64,000 bases of DNA from Geosiphon pyriformis (GCA_016748015.1 JAAOMT010000299.1:786180-850179), one strand, 5' to 3'. Counted from the first letter of the stretch, positions 21,301-34,545 are shown. Translations and numbers: made by a program. Notes: generated from the letters alone by a model not told the origin.

Positions 21301-23570
21301 TAACTGGTAGAATGTTGTTGGTAGGTGTTTGGTTGTGGTTGGTTTCCTGGTTATTGGATGAGGTGTTTTCTAAAGTAATCAGAAGACTTAAATAGTATTG
21401 GAAATTCGGGTTTTGAGTAGACCCAGTTTTCAAACTCTGCTATCATGATCTTGATGATTGGTTGAAAGAACTGAAGATTAGTTAATGAATAACTATTGCT
21501 GATCTCCAGTTTTGGATAACCCTTGATCTGGAATTCTCTGATGTTATCAGAGCTGAGTTTGGTAGTAGTGTTAAAATTGCTGGTGCTTGATAGATTATTT
21601 GTGGCTGTGGTGGTTGATAGATTGCAGGTGTTGCTGGTTAATATATTAAAGGTGTGTATAATTGCTGTATCATTGGTGCTTGATACATTGGCTGGGTTAT
21701 TTGAGTGTAATGTGGTTGATGTTGATAATGTTTTTGTAATTGATTACTAACATAATTCTGAGTTTGAAGTTGGTAATCAGAGTTTTAATATTGATTACCT
21801 GATTATTGGTCACTTATCTTTTTGCAACATTCAAATTGCAGATGTTTTTGTTTACCACAATAGTGGCAAACACATGTTTTCTGTTGTCATTGTTGATTGG
21901 TCGACAATAATAAACACAGTTGATTTTGGAAATGATTGGAGTTTTCTTAATTATTGCATTATTGTGAAGGTTGATAAATTGCCTGATTGTTGTTAGCTAA
22001 GTATTTTTCTAATTTCTGATTAATTGACTTACTGAATTGTTTCAATTTGGAATCCAAGTTAGATAATCTGTTTATTACTAAATTTATGGCTTGGACATGA
22101 TTAGTTTTGAGTTTAGCTGCTTCAAAATCTCTAGTGTTTGTAATTGCAGCCTAAAAGTCTGCTGGATATAATGAATGTATACATTGAAAAATGCTACTGT
22201 GCAGGCCTCTGATGAATTAATTTAGAATTTGTGGCACTGTGAAATAATTGGCTTGAATTGTCTGTATTTGGTGCAGATTTTTATAGAAGCATCCTAAGTA
22301 GGTAGTGACTGGTTCATTTTCTTTTTGTTTGATAGTGGTGAAAGTATTTGCCAGTCAGTTGATACTATTATTGTTACTAAAGTATTGTAGAAACACAAGC
22401 TTAAATGTATTGAAGTTCTGGGGTTTGTTGATCAAGCTTTAATACCATAAGTTAGTAGTATCTTGAAAAAAATATGGAATGACTTGCATGGCTCTGGTGT
22501 TATTCCATCCATTGGCTGTGATGGCTTTTTTGACATCATTTAACCACACCTGAATATTATTCTCTTTGCTGGTGAATTTTTTGATCTTGGCAATTGGTGC
22601 ATATGTCATTTGTAATTGTTGTTGTAGTAGTTGTTGGGATAGTTGCTGCAATTGTTGTTGATGAGATAATTGTGGCTGTTGAATCTTTTCAATTGGTGAC
22701 TGATTAATTATATTTATTGGAGGTAAGTTTTGTTAATTAATTATGTCAAAATTTGGATCATTCTGATTTTGGGAAGTCTGAAAATTCAGAGTTTTAATTT
22801 CTAGATTTTCTAAAATTGGGTTTTGCTGAGTTTGAATGTTTGGGGTTTTGATTTTAGGATTTTTGATAATTGGGTTTTGGTAATTAAATTCTTAATTATC
22901 ATCTTTTTTTTCCTCTAATTCTGTTATTTCCTAAGGACTCATGATTCTGAAATCTGGTGGAGATGGTGGTAATTGAAATTCTGATGGTATTAGTGATTGT
23001 GATTTAAATCTCTCGAAATATTTGCCATAGATTCTTAATAGATCAGTTTTTGATTGTTTATTTTAAAAGAGTATTTGTGCCAATGGAGTTTTTACATTTA
23101 ATGTGAATGTGCCTGCTGATGAGATATTGATGGTGCTTTCGAATGTATAGTGGTATGATGAATTGGTTGGTGCTTCAAGTTTTGTTTTCTTCCAAGTAGG
23201 TAATTGTATTTTTTAAGGTGTCACTGCTGGTATTTGTAGTTTTCTTTTGCCTTTGTTTGTGTAGGTAATTGGATATTTTTGTTGAGTGTGGATTTCAATT
23301 TCTTTATTGATTTCAGTAAGAATTGCTGTGAAATTATAATTTACTGGTAGGCTGGTATTTTGGATTAATTTGTTATAAAAATTTCTTTTGGCTGAATTGG
23401 TTTCTACTGGTACTTCTAGCAAATATGAAATTCTCTTATTGACATGAAAGCTGAAAGCTAATTCTGCTAATAGATGATTGTTGATTAATTCCAAGTGTTG
23501 GCAATAATGTTGAAACAAAGATTTAGTGAATCTTAGATGATTTGTCTCTATTCTTTCTGGTTCTGCCACT
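21301..23570 (-). pseudogene. Gag of element M (decayed)
   Basis: Minus strand. The N-terminal part 23,213-23,569 is open for 118 codons from GTG at 23,567-23,569: AEPERIETNHLRFTKSLF, KRISYLLEVPVETNSAK, QKYPITYTNKGKRKLQ. The middle (22,439-22,651) has QQLSQQLLQQQLQM and FTSKENNIQVWLNDVKKAI. A complete CCHC knuckle, CHYCGKQKHLQFEC, is read at 21,838-21,880. The tail is Tyr/Pro/Val-rich. Several stops break it. Together with A and V it defines the Gag layout of the family. Confidence 0.78.
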
Positions 23571-23632
23571 TTTAGATGATTGTGTGTTGGTGCTGGTTCT
23601 CTGTAGGATTATACTTCACAAAGAACACCAAA

Positions 23633-24512
23633 TATTACAAGTGATTATTTGAAGTCTTAAATCAAATAACAAACCCATAACTTAGTACTCAATTGATTTA
23701 ATAATGTTGGTTTCTGAAAATTGTTTATATCTGAAAGCTTAAAGGTCTGAAGGTTTTTGTTGAGTTCTTTATATAATAGACAAAGATTCAATAGTGTCTC
23801 AGTAGCCTCTCAGAATTGCAATTCTGTCAAATTTCTTTCTCAGCATAGTGGCCAGTAATCTGGTAGAGATGCCCTTTTGGTAAGCTATCCTTGAATTATC
23901 ACTCTTTATACTCTTCTATTGGGGTTTTTTACCAGGCTATTCTTGATGTCAATAACTTAATGCTTTATTCTTTAATTAGTTAGTTAACAACAAGAAATAA
24001 CAAATAACATAAAAAAAAAATAAAAGAAAAGAAAAAAATAAGCCAAGGCAATAAATGTTAGTATCTCATCAATAGCCATAATCAAGAACTATTGTTCCAG
24101 TGAGGTTTTAAGTATTAATTACTATCAATATGAAGAGTTAATAGTAAAGAGTGGATTTGAGATAGTGAATAATTATTTATTTGATATTTGTAATGTGGAA
24201 GATTGCTTAGATAAAATCTAAACTGAGAGGTCTGTCTTTTTTTTTTCTAATGCTACTGCTATATATACATAATTGAAATTTCTCAATTCCTTGATTTTTC
24301 ACACCAGGAATCTTAAAATTTCTGGAATTCTGCAATTCCTCTTAAGAAAAATCTTGGAATTCTGGAATCCTGTAATTCCTCATACAAGAATTCTGAAATT
24401 CCTAGAATTCTGCAATTTCTTTAAAAAGAATTCTGGAATTCCACATTTATTATAACTACTTCTGATTGGTTAGTTTATATGTTAATATACTTTTTATATT
24501 CTATAAGTAACA
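23633..24512 (-). repeat. 5' LTR of element M
   Basis: 880 bp, first base pair changed (TATTAC for TGTTAC), ends CTATAAGTAACA. GAATTCC-type array at 24,280-24,445 and TATA-like site near 24,262. Equal in length to the 3' LTR at 6,559-7,438. Confidence 0.87.
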
Positions 24513-26120
24513 ACATGTGTCTCTTGTTATCACTGCTAATTTGATGAAGATTGACACAACTGATTTTGGGGTTGATTAAAACTTTTTTGATTATTATGCT
24601 GTTGTGAAAGTTAATAAATAATCTGGTTGTTAACTAAGTATTTTTTCAATTTGAAATCCAATTTATATAATCTGTTTATCACTAGATTTACAGCTTGGGC
24701 ATAATTGGCTTCAAGTTCAACTAATTCAAAGTCTTTGGTATGTATAACAGCAGCTTAAAGATTGCCTAGATGTAATGGGCATATGTATTATAGAATGCTA
24801 TTATGTAGATTATGAATAAACTGGTTCAGAATCTGTGGTTCTATAAAGTAGACTGCATTAATCACTTGGATTTGGCGCAAAGTCTGGTGAAAATATTTTA
24901 AATAAGTGGTAACTGCTTTAGTATCTTCTTGTTTAATGGTGGTAAAAGTATTGGTTAGGCAGTTAATGCTGTTATTGTTACTAAAATATCTTAGAAACTT
25001 AAGTTTAAATATATTGAAATCTTGGAGTTTATTTGCCAAGCTTTGATACCATGAATTAGTAGTATCCTAAAAAAAGTATGGAATGGCTTGCAGTGCTCTG
25101 GCATCATTCCATTTATTGGCTATAATGGTTTTTTCTACATTGTTTAGTTATACTTGTGTATTATCCTCTTTGCCAGTAAATTTTTCCAATTTGGCAATTG
25201 GTGTATAGACTATTGGTACTATGATTGATTGTTGTAATAGATTTAGTTGTTGTTGAGGTTGTGGCTGCAGCTGGAGTTGTGCAACAATTGGTACAATTGA
25301 AGAGGGGAATTAATGATGATTTCTGAAAATAAGTTTGGTTAATTAATAATAATAGGTTTCAGATTGTTCTGATTTTGCTGAATTGGAACAATTAGAATTT
25401 GAATTTCTGGGTTTTCTGAGATCAGGTTTTGATAATTAAATTTTTGATTGTCATCATCTTTTTTCTCTAATTCTATTAATTCCCAAAAGCTAACAGTTCC
25501 AAAATCAGGTTAATGTGGCAGTAATTAAAATTCTGATAACATAGGTAATTGTGATTTAAATCTTTCAAAATACTCCTCATATGTTCCTAATAGGTTAGCT
25601 TTTGATTATTTACTTTGGAATAAAATTTGAGTTACTAACATTTTTGTGTTGGATGTAGATGCACCTGCTGATAAAATATTAATGGTACTTTTAAGTATAT
25701 GGAAATATAAAGAATAAATTGATAACTCAACTTTTGGTTTTTTCTAAGTGGGTAGTTGTATTCTTTGAGGAGTTACTGTTGGAGTTTGTAGTTTTTTTTA
25801 CCCTTATTTGTATAGGTAATTGGATATCTTTGTTGGGTGTGGTTTTTAATTTTTCAATTAATTTCTATGATAATTAATGCAAAATTATAAATTACTAGTA
25901 AACTGGTGTTTTGAATTAATTTATTGTAGAAATTTTTTCTTACAAATTTGGTATCTACTAATTCTCCTAAATACAATGAAATTCTTTTGTTGACATAGAA
26001 ATTAAAGGCTAATTTTGCTAATAAGTAATTGTTGGTTAGTTCCAAGCATTAACAGTAGTGTTAAAATAAAAATTTAGCAAATCCTAAATAGTTTGTCCCT
26101 ATTCTTTCTGATTTTGCCAC
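24513..26120 (-). pseudogene. N-terminal part of gag, element N
   Basis: Minus strand, continuing from the knuckle fragment at 6,558. 24,788-25,039 encodes LQDFNIFKLKFLRYFSNNNS and TFTTIKQEDTKAVTTYLKYF, a capsid-like helical region. 25,240-25,300 is Gln-rich. 25,854-26,045 has MELTNNYLLAKLAFNFYVN and YNKLIQNTSL near the N-terminus. The frame opens at GTG (26,118-26,120), as in the other copies. Stops are frequent. Confidence 0.75.
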
Positions 26121-26182
26121 TTTTAGATAATTATTACTGGTGCTAGTTTTCTGTAGGATTATATTTCACAAAGAACACCAAA

Positions 26183-26991
26183 TATTACAGATGATTATTT
26201 GGGATCTCAAATCAAATAACAAACTCATAACTTGGTGCTTAATAGCTGATATTGTTGGTATTATCTAAAGATTTTGGTATTTGAAAATTTTGGTTGAGTT
26301 CTTTATATAATAGACAAAGATTCAAGTATTGTTTTCCCCATAGCTTCCTGAAATTACAATTCTATTAAATTTTTTTCTCAGCATAGTGGCCAGCAATTCT
26401 TCTGGTAAGCTATCCTCAATGATGAGTGTTCTATTCTTATTCCTGAGTTTTTTACCAGTGCTATATTCTGATGTTAGTACCTCCATGTATTAATCAATTT
26501 AGTAAACAAAACAAACAGAAAAAAAATAAAGAAATAAGTCAAGGCAATAAAAAGTTAATATCACATCAATAGTTATAATTAAGAGCTATTAATTTAGTAT
26601 GATTAAGTATTAGATACTATTAACATGGGGTGTTGATAGTTGGGAGATAGATTTAGATGGTAAATACTTATTTTATTGATATTAATTTTTGGGATTAATT
26701 CTAATTAAGATGTTTTTACTATCAGATCTGTCTTTTCTGCTTTTAATGTTCTTACTATATATACATAATTTGGGTTCTATAAGATCACTCATATTCTCAA
26801 GTGATGTGCTATTATTTCTTGAGCAATGTATCATGATTTTCTGTCAATGTTTCACATTGCTAAGCAATATGCTATAATTTTTAACAATGTTTTACATTGC
26901 TAAGCAATGTGTTCACATGTTAACTACTAGTTTTCTATTGGTCTATCTGTTTTTTCTACTATTTTTTTGTATGCTTTTTGTATAAGTAACA
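26183..26991 (-). repeat. 5' LTR of element N
   Basis: 809 bp, TATTAC...GTAACA. The R/U5 part resembles the M and A LTRs, but U3 carries a different array built on the palindrome ACATTGCTAAGCAATGT (26,795-26,915) in place of the GAATTCC type. TATA-like tatatata near 26,757. The flanking gag sequence of O resumes at 26,992. Confidence 0.82.
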
Positions 26992-27816
26992 TTAATAATT
27001 GGTGCAATTGGTAGTGAATCAATTATAATTACTGGAGATAAGTTTTAAGAAACAATAAGAACTGAGTTTAGATTATTCAGATTTTGCTGGACCTAAATAA
27101 TCAGAATTTGGATTTCCAGATTTTTTAAGATCAGGTTTTGATATTTAAATTCTTGATTTTCATTTTTCTTTTCATCTAAGTTGGTTTTTTCCCAAGAACT
27201 GGTAGCTCCAAAATGGCAATAATTAAAATCTTGATGGTATTGGTAATCACAATTTGAATCCTTCAAAGTAATTACCATAAGTTCTCAATAAATTAATTTT
27301 TTCTTGTTGACTTTAAAATGTTATTCTTGCTGATGGTGTTTTTGTTGATAATAATACACCTCTTAATAATATGTTGATAGTACTTTCAGACATGTGGTGA
27401 TATAATGAGTGAATAAGTAAAACTATTTTTGGTTTCTTCCAAGTAAATGTTTATATGTTTTTTGGTATTTCTGCTGGTATTTGTAATTTTCTTTTGTTGT
27501 TGTCTGCAAAGGTAATAGAAAATTTTTGTTTAATGTGTTTCTCAATTTCTCTATTGATTTTTGTAATTATTGGCATGAACAAATAATTTTGTAGAAGTAT
27601 AGTGCTCTGAAATAATTTACTATAAAAATTAGTAAGTACTGCTTCTGGATTTTTTTGGTTTCTTAAATAAAATTTAATCCTTTTGTTGACATAAAAATTG
27701 AAAGTTGATTCTGCTGGCCAATAATTACTTGTTAATCTTAGATGAGGTTAGTAGTGTTGAAATAAAGCTTTTACAAATTTCAAGTGATTTGTTTCTGTTA
27801 CTTCTGTTTCTGCCAC
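26992..27816 (-). pseudogene. Gag fragment of element O
   Basis: Minus-strand gag N-terminal half. 27,093-27,278 reads EKKNENQEFKYQNLILKNLE, matching the EDQEFTYQNPI-type region of the other copies. The capsid-like N-terminus extends to a GTG at 27,814-27,816. It is interrupted at 26,992 by N; the rest of O lies left of the window. Heavily decayed. Confidence 0.65.
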
Positions 27817-27880
27817 TGTTTTGGATAATTACTGTTAGTGCTAATTCTCTACTAAATTATATTTTACAAGAAGTACCAAA

Positions 27881-28845
27881 TGTTACAGGTAATTATTTGG
27901 AATATGGAAACAAATAACAAACTCATATTTGGTACTTAATAACTGGTAGTGTTGATAGATCTGAAGGTTTTTATATCTAAAAATTTTGGTTAAGTTCTTT
28001 GTATAATAGACAGAGATTCAATAATAATATTCTTTGGTAATGTTTTTAGTGGTTTTTTAACCCTTGAGTTGGTGTACTTTGTTGTTCATTACTTCCCAAA
28101 ATATCTATATTCTGTCAATTTTTTTCTTAGCTTGGTAACTAATATCTTTTGATAAGCTATTTTCAATTATGAGTGTCTATTCTTATTCCTGGATTTTTTA
28201 CTAATGCTATATCCTAATGTTAGTACCCTACATGTTAATCTTTTTAATTAATTAGTAAAACAACAAAAATAAAATAAATAAAATAAAATAAAAAAAAATA
28301 AATAAAAAAAATAAAAAAAAATAAAAATTAGTTTTTCATCAATAGTCATGATTAAGAGCTATTGTTCTTGCATAATTAAGTATTGGATGTTATTAACATT
28401 AAGTGTTAATAAATAAAAGAGTAATTAGATTCTCAAAAAAATGATAGCAACATAGATTAGATAATAATAAGTATATTTATTTTGATATTTTACTGATAAA
28501 TTCACTTTGGTGAATATTAACTATCTGTAAAGTGAAAGTTAATTAATAGATAAGAAAGAGAATACTAAACTAAAACTAGATTCTGTTTTTTCTCACTTTT
28601 AATGTTACTCCTATATATACATAGTTGGTATTATATAAGATTTTCGGAATTTTTGTGATTTCTTTAGAAAAATTCTGGAATTTTAAGATTTTGGAATTCT
28701 GCAATTCTTTGCAAAGAATTCTGAGATTCTGAGATTCTGGAATCTTGCAATTTTTTTAGAGAAATTTTGGAATTCCTTTGTTATTATATCTACTTCTAAT
28801 TGGCTATTTTTCTAACTATTATATTTCTAATTTCTATAAGTAACA
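27881..28845 (-). repeat. 5' LTR of element O
   Basis: 965 bp, TGTTACAGG...GTAACA. GAATTCC-type array at 28,635-28,780 and TATA-like site at about 28,612. An A-rich tract (28,256-28,326) is longer than in the other copies. Right of it, P integrase sequence begins at 28,846, so O is inserted in P. Confidence 0.82.
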
Positions 28846-30523
28846 ATAGGCAAGATTAAATAATATGTGTTTTGTAATATTTTGTTTTAGTGTTTTATAA
28901 ACTAGTAACATTAATAAAATAAAAATATTCTATTTCTGTTCAAAATTGGTTGAAACTTTGGTTAGTGATTTGCACAATATTTGATTAAAATATTTTATTA
29001 ATCCATTTGTTTAAAAGTAATAAGATAATAATAAAGGTCTTTTGATCTTATATTGTTTACAAATTTCTTGTATCAAGTTGTTCACAAAGTGTGTTTCTTA
29101 ATCAGATAGAAGTTCAATTGGATATTTATGTCTATAAATAATATTTTTGTAAATGAAATTTGCTATTGATTTTGCATTTGCTTTTTGAATGACTTTGGTT
29201 TTAGACTATTTAGTAAAATAATCTATTGCAACTATTATATATTAGTTTTCTTGAGTGGTAATAGGTAGTGGTCTGACTAAATTGATACCAACTTTGTCAA
29301 AAGATTGTCCAACTTTAATTAGATTTAGAGGTTTAATAAAACAAGTTCTTTCTTTTTTTTGACAACTATTACATAATTTTACATATTATCAAATGTTTTG
29401 GTACATATATGGCCAAAAATAATGTTCAAGTATTTTTTGAATTGTATCATTTCTTCTTAAGTGTGTTAATAAAAAGTTTGTGTATATGGTGTATAAAATG
29501 GTTTTTTTTTGTTGGACTAATCTAAGTAAATTTGTTGAGTTTTTGCAATTTGAATAATAAATTTTATTGTAATGAATAAAATATTGCTTTGCTTGGTTTT
29601 GTAATCAGAGTTTTTTAACTGAAAACCAATTTTCTAGTATGCTAAGAATTTTTAAATAGTTTTTGATATTGTTTTATTACTAATTTATTTGTTGAATTTG
29701 TTGAGTTGTTGGTATAAGTTCTAATTTTGTCTCATTTTAGAAAGACTATTAATGTTTGTGTGTAATTTTTTTGGTTTGTGGTACATAATAAATTTGTAAT
29801 TGGCTAGAAAATCAGTTTATCAGAATTGTTTTGCACTAAGTTTAGAGCTTTTTTTGTTGAGCCATTTGAGACTAATATTATTAATAATAATATCAAATTG
29901 GAATTTATTTCTGAGATATTGTTAAAAGTGTTTGAGAGTTCAGATAATGACTGCTGCTTCTAATTTAGTTGAGCTATATTTAAGTTTTGTTGGCTTGAGT
30001 GTTCTACTGATATATACAATTACTTACTTATTGCTATTGTTATCTAATTGTAATAAGATAGTACCAAAAGCTGTGTGTAAAACATTAGTAACTAACTGAA
30101 ACCTTTTACTGAAATTTAGATAGGCAAGAATTGAAGCTGTAATAAGTTTTTTCTTAAGAGTATTAAATACTTTTTGCTGTTTATTAGTCTATTGATATAG
30201 CATGTTTTTGTTGATTAAATAATTAAGAGGTTTTGCAATTTTAAAAAATTCTTTGATGAATTTTCAATAATAAGAGGCTAATTCAATAAATTTTTTTAAT
30301 TCTGTAGTATTTTAAGAAGTTTGAAAATTTTTAACAGCATTAATTATTTCTGGATTTGATTAAACTCTATTTTTGCTAATGATATGTTCCAGAAAAATTA
30401 GGCTTGTTTTTTTGAAGTAATATTTCTTGATGTTCAGCTTCAATTCTGTTTTCTATAATTGTTAAAATACTTCTCACAAGTAGATCAAATAAGCTTCAAA
30501 AATTGAAGAATAAATATTAGTAT
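28846..30523 (-). pseudogene. Integrase to RT fragment of element P (decayed)
   Basis: Minus strand. Integrase core at about 28,950-29,400 (region of the DDE domain), the intervening region at 29,400-29,780, RNase H at about 29,790-30,200, RT thumb at 30,200-30,480. It breaks at 30,523 where Q begins and resumes in RT at 42,038. Homology is by order and recognisable stretches only; stops are abundant. About 24 bases of RT around the YLDD motif are missing at the Q insertion, so no clean target duplication is seen. Confidence 0.6.
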
Positions 30524-31466
30524 TGTTACAGGTAATTATTTGAGATATGAAAACAAATAACAAACCCATAACTTGGTACTTAATAACTTTTATGATTGGT
30601 AATATTTGAAAGTTTTTCTTGTAATTTTAAGGTTTTGGTTGAGTTCTTTGTATAATAGACAGAGATTCAATAGTTGTTTCAGTAGTTTTCTAAAATAATT
30701 ATTTCATCAAATTTTTTTTTTTAATGTGATAACCAGTTTATTCTGGCAGTTGTGCTTTTCTAATAAGCTATACTCAATTTTTGAGTTTCCTACCCTTATT
30801 TCTGGGTTTTTTATCAGGCTATTTTTAACATCAAATTACTCAATGCTTAATTTTTTTTATCAGTTAGTAAATCAAACAACAAAAAAAAATAAAGAAAATA
30901 AAAAATTAGTAGTTCATCAATAGCTGTAATCAAGAATTATTATTTCAGTATGATTAAATATTAGATTCTCTCAATATAAAGTGTTAACAGAATAAAGATA
31001 ATAAATATTTCTTAATCAAACAACAATAACATAGATTCAAGTAATAATTGATATTTTATTGATAGGTAATAGGATTCCATTTCAAGTTGTAGAAAACTAC
31101 CTTTTAAAGAGAGAGATAAAATATAATTAATGAATTGTGGATATTGATTCTGAACTGGATTCTGGAATGAATTCTGTCTTTTTTGCTTTTAATACTCTTA
31201 CTATATATATATATTTCTTGTTTTATAAGATCTTATATTTTTCTTAAGCAATATGTTCTAATTTACTAATATTGCTCACATTGCTGAATAGTGTGTCCTA
31301 ATTTATTGATATTGCTTATATTGCTAAACAGTATGTCTTAATTTACTAACAATGTATCATAGTTTTTTGATATTGTGTTCATGTATTAAGTACTATTTTT
31401 CTATTGGTCTATTTTCTTATCTATTTTTTTTCAGCTTTTTCTTTTTGTATCTTTTTATAAGTAATA
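30524..31466 (-). repeat. 3' LTR of element Q
   Basis: 943 bp, TGTTACAGG...gtaata (GTAACA with one transition). The U3 array is the ACATTGCT type with several units (31,236-31,385). About 100 bp longer than its partner because of more array units. Confidence 0.82.
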
Positions 31467-33583
31467 TTATCTTCTTTTTTTTAATATTAAGCTCTATTGA
31501 AATTTTTATTTTGAATTAAGTCTATTACTTCTCTTTCTAATATTGTTTGTTCAATTCTGTTTTTTATTTTTTTGTATTAAAAGTTTTTTATTCTTTTCTA
31601 CTGGTTAACAGTTATTGTTTCCATTTTTTGGTGTAATAGTATTTCTGAATAGTTTTAAAATATAGTGTATAGTTAGTAAATTATTTTGATGTATATTCTT
31701 GCATTTGTTTTTTTCTAATAAACTCTTTAATTTGTTGTATTATTGCTTGATTGAAGATTTGTTTAGATTTATTAATGTATAATTTTTGAATATTCAGCTT
31801 TTATCTTAGCTAATAATAACAATATACTATTGGAAATTGTTCTGTTTATAGCTTTTAGTTTTCCATGATTAGTTTTTCTGTTGAAATTTTTTTGGTATTT
31901 TCCCAAAAGTGTTTTTTATTTTTTCTATGATTTTATTTGATTAATATTTTGTTTGGTTCTGTAGTCACTGATATAGAGTTTTTCTTTCTTTTTTTGTGTT
32001 TCAATAACAAATTGTTTGGTCGTTAATGACAATTTTCATGTCTAATTGTTGTTGATTCATGACTTAAAATAGTTGTTAAGTCATTGTGTAAATATAATTT
32101 GGTATTTTTATCTTTTATTGTTGCTGTTGTCACATTTACTGTGTTTTTTATATTCTAATTTGTAGATTAATTTGACATGTTTGTATAGATGATTATGATT
32201 GGTTCTAGATTTTATGGAATCTCATTTGGTTGGACTAGTATTTATTGTATTCCCAGTTGTAAAATATTACTGGTAAATGATAATACTATATTGTAATATA
32301 GTTTTAGTTAATTTTTATATGCTGCTTTAGCTAAGATTTTATTGTTCTATCTTAGCTTATAAGTTTTATTTTCTAAAATTTTTTTAATGTAAAATGGTTT
32401 GTTTTATTTGGAATCGAATTTTTTACTTTATTGTTTTTCTGTTTTGGTATGATATAAGAGTATTTTGTTTCCAATCCTGAATTCAACTGGTTTATTGAGT
32501 AATTGGTTTTTTTGTGATTTTTTTATGTTATCAGTTGTTTTTTGTCTTTTGTTTTCTAAAGTTTTTATTAACTTGTATGTTTTTTTCAGCAATGTTCTTT
32601 GAAAGTTGGCTTTTGTTATTAATTCTATTGGATATGTGTTGATGTTTATTTTAACTGGTAATATTGTTGTTCTATCATAAACAAATTCAAATAGTATTGC
32701 TTGTGTGATATCTTGCTTTATTGTTTGATAAGCAAATAGTACTGATGATATAAACAAATTTTATTTGTTCTGGTTTTCTTGGCTAATCTTGGCTATTGCT
32801 TTACACAATGTTCTGTTGAATCTTTTGACTAAGCCATTTGTTTGTAAATGGTATAGTAATGATAATAGTCTCTTAATTTTAAATCTTTGACTTAATTTTG
32901 TTAGTGTTCTGTTTACTAAGTGAGTTACTTGATCTAATAATAATTTTTTTGAACATCCATGTCAACAAATCAAATCTTAGTAAACAAATTCAGCTATGGA
33001 TTCTGCATCTACTCTTTGAATTGTTTTTAATTCTGGCTATTTTATAAGATAATCCATAGCTACTGCTATATAATAATTGTTTCTGTTGATTATTGTTAAT
33101 GGTCCAACTAAGTTAATTTTAATTTAATCAAATAATTGTTTCACTTTGATTGGTTTTAACAGTTCATTGGGTCTTGTTTCTTCTCTTCTTTAATAAACAT
33201 CACAATTTTGAATATATTAGATAATATTTGAATACATAAATAACCAATAGTATTTTTTTTTGGTTTTCTCCATAGTTGCTTCTTTATGAAAATATTTTGC
33301 TGTTAGATCTAAATACATGTTGAATAATATTGTTTCTTTTTCTGATTTTGTAATTACTCTGAATGGCTAATTTGAATCTTTTCTGTTCTTTCAATATAAT
33401 ATATTTTGGTAAGTAATAAAATATTTTGCTTGTTGTTTTATGTTGTTTTGTTTTTTTTGAGATAATTTTTTCTTAAACTGTTAAGTATTAATATAATAAT
33501 GGAATTGTTAATATTTTTGTGCATTCATCTTTTGTTATATTTTTGGGTTGAAATGTTTTTAGATTTGTTTTATTCACAACAAA
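31467..33583 (-). pseudogene. Post-integrase and integrase regions of element Q
   Basis: A purine-rich tract on the minus strand (31,467-31,484) is followed by the post-integrase domain (to about 32,270) and the integrase. The 32,428-32,757 segment is the best open piece: LFAYQTIKQDITQAILFEFV, NININTYPIELITK-type region and LIKTLENKRQKTTDNIKKS. The catalytic core (32,790-33,140) and zinc region (33,180-33,270) are broken by stops. It ends at the solo LTR insertion at 33,588. Confidence 0.72.
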
Positions 33584-33587
33584 CTGT

Positions 33588-34541
33588 TGTTACCAATAGA
33601 ATTTTAGCTATTAATTAACATAAAATTATCTTCACAATTCCTATTATTAATTAATATATATTATTATTAATTCAATTATCACTTATTATTTAATCAAATT
33701 ATTAAATATTATTATTTAATTAATAATTTAATTTGTATCATAAAAATTAAGATGATCAAATTACACAACATCCTGAACCATTTAATATTCAAAAATTCGC
33801 CGAAATTAGCAGAAATTGGCCGAAATAATTAATGGTTTGTAGAAATAACTTGTAGTTTACCAAAATGTATTTTTAGTTTGCCAAAATTGTAGCAAAAAAA
33901 AAATGCAAGTTTAAAGACTAGTACTACAGCAAGTTGTATAAAAGAAGAGCTTCTTTCTTCAAAAAAATGTATTTTACTTTTAGATATTTTAATTTAAACA
34001 AATTACTTCTTATACATAATTACAAAATCAAATAAAAATTAAAATATTCAAAAACCAAATCCTTAATTATTATACTTGATATTCACAAAAACCCAACTAA
34101 TATTTTGAAATTAATTAGCTACCAATTTCAATAAATCTGTTAGTGACTTCAAGTCTGAATAGAAAATATTTCCCTTAACAAAATTCTATTTCTTTATATT
34201 TTTTTTATATTTCTTTTTTTTTCTTATTATAATTATTAAAGTAGCCTACAGACAAGATTTCTGTAGAAAAATTAACTTTTACAGCAAAATAACTACACAT
34301 TTTAGTGAGCTTCCAGATAAACAATTCTTAAAAAAGAGTTGATATTTACTACAATGTAATTACATAAAGTAACTGGCATGAAATTGGTCATTTCACTTAT
34401 AAGCCCAGTAATTCAAATTATAGAAGATAATTTGAAGATAAATTCAGTTATTAAAAATTCAACTACTTCCAAAAAATGTAAATTTACAGCAAACAAATAT
34501 TAACAACATTCAAGAAAAAAGACCAAAAACTTCTGGTAATA
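33588..34541 (+). repeat. Solo LTR X, a different LTR family
   Basis: 954-bp insertion with inverted termini TGTTACCA and TGGTAATA (one transition), flanked by a perfect 4-bp duplication ctgt (33,584-33,587 and 34,542-34,545). Removing it restores the RNase H to integrase reading of the family. Not similar to the main LTRs. A tataaaaga site at 33,937 suggests plus orientation. It has no coding capacity and contains short repeats of a gccgaaat/cagaaatt motif at 33,797-33,830. Confidence 0.82.
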
Positions 34542-34545
34542 CTGT

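Larger units (their letters stand above)
6559..24512 (-). mobile_element. Element M: Gypsy-type LTR retrotransposon with two internal deletions, split by A
   Basis: Minus-strand element bounded by LTRs of equal length (880 bp each: 6,559-7,438 and 23,633-24,512). It is interrupted by element A at 7,873/18,921. The flanks read atgt on the left and acat on the right, consistent with a 4-bp target duplication ACGT that lost its CpG differently on each side. Internally it lacks most of RNase H, the whole integrase, the dUTPase and the N-terminal half of reverse transcriptase, so it was already defective, or became so, apart from the A insertion. Confidence 0.82.
1..26991 (-). mobile_element. Element N: Ty3/Gypsy-type LTR retrotransposon, split by a nested insertion
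   Basis: Minus-strand element in two pieces, 1-6,558 and 24,513-26,991, separated by element M, which landed in its gag zinc knuckle. Reading leftward from its 5' LTR (26,183-26,991) the order is gag, protease, cysteine-rich linker, dUTPase-like domain, reverse transcriptase, RNase H, integrase, post-integrase domain and 3' LTR, the last cut by the window edge at 1. All domains are present but every one carries stops or frame changes, so it is a dead copy. The two pieces join cleanly at the zinc knuckle with a 4-bp duplication, which supports a single original element. N itself interrupts the gag of element O. Confidence 0.85.

Noticed and set aside
28256-28326. A-rich tract as a LINE or SINE poly(A) tail
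   Set aside because: The same tract lies inside all main-family LTRs at the same relative position, so it is part of the LTR.
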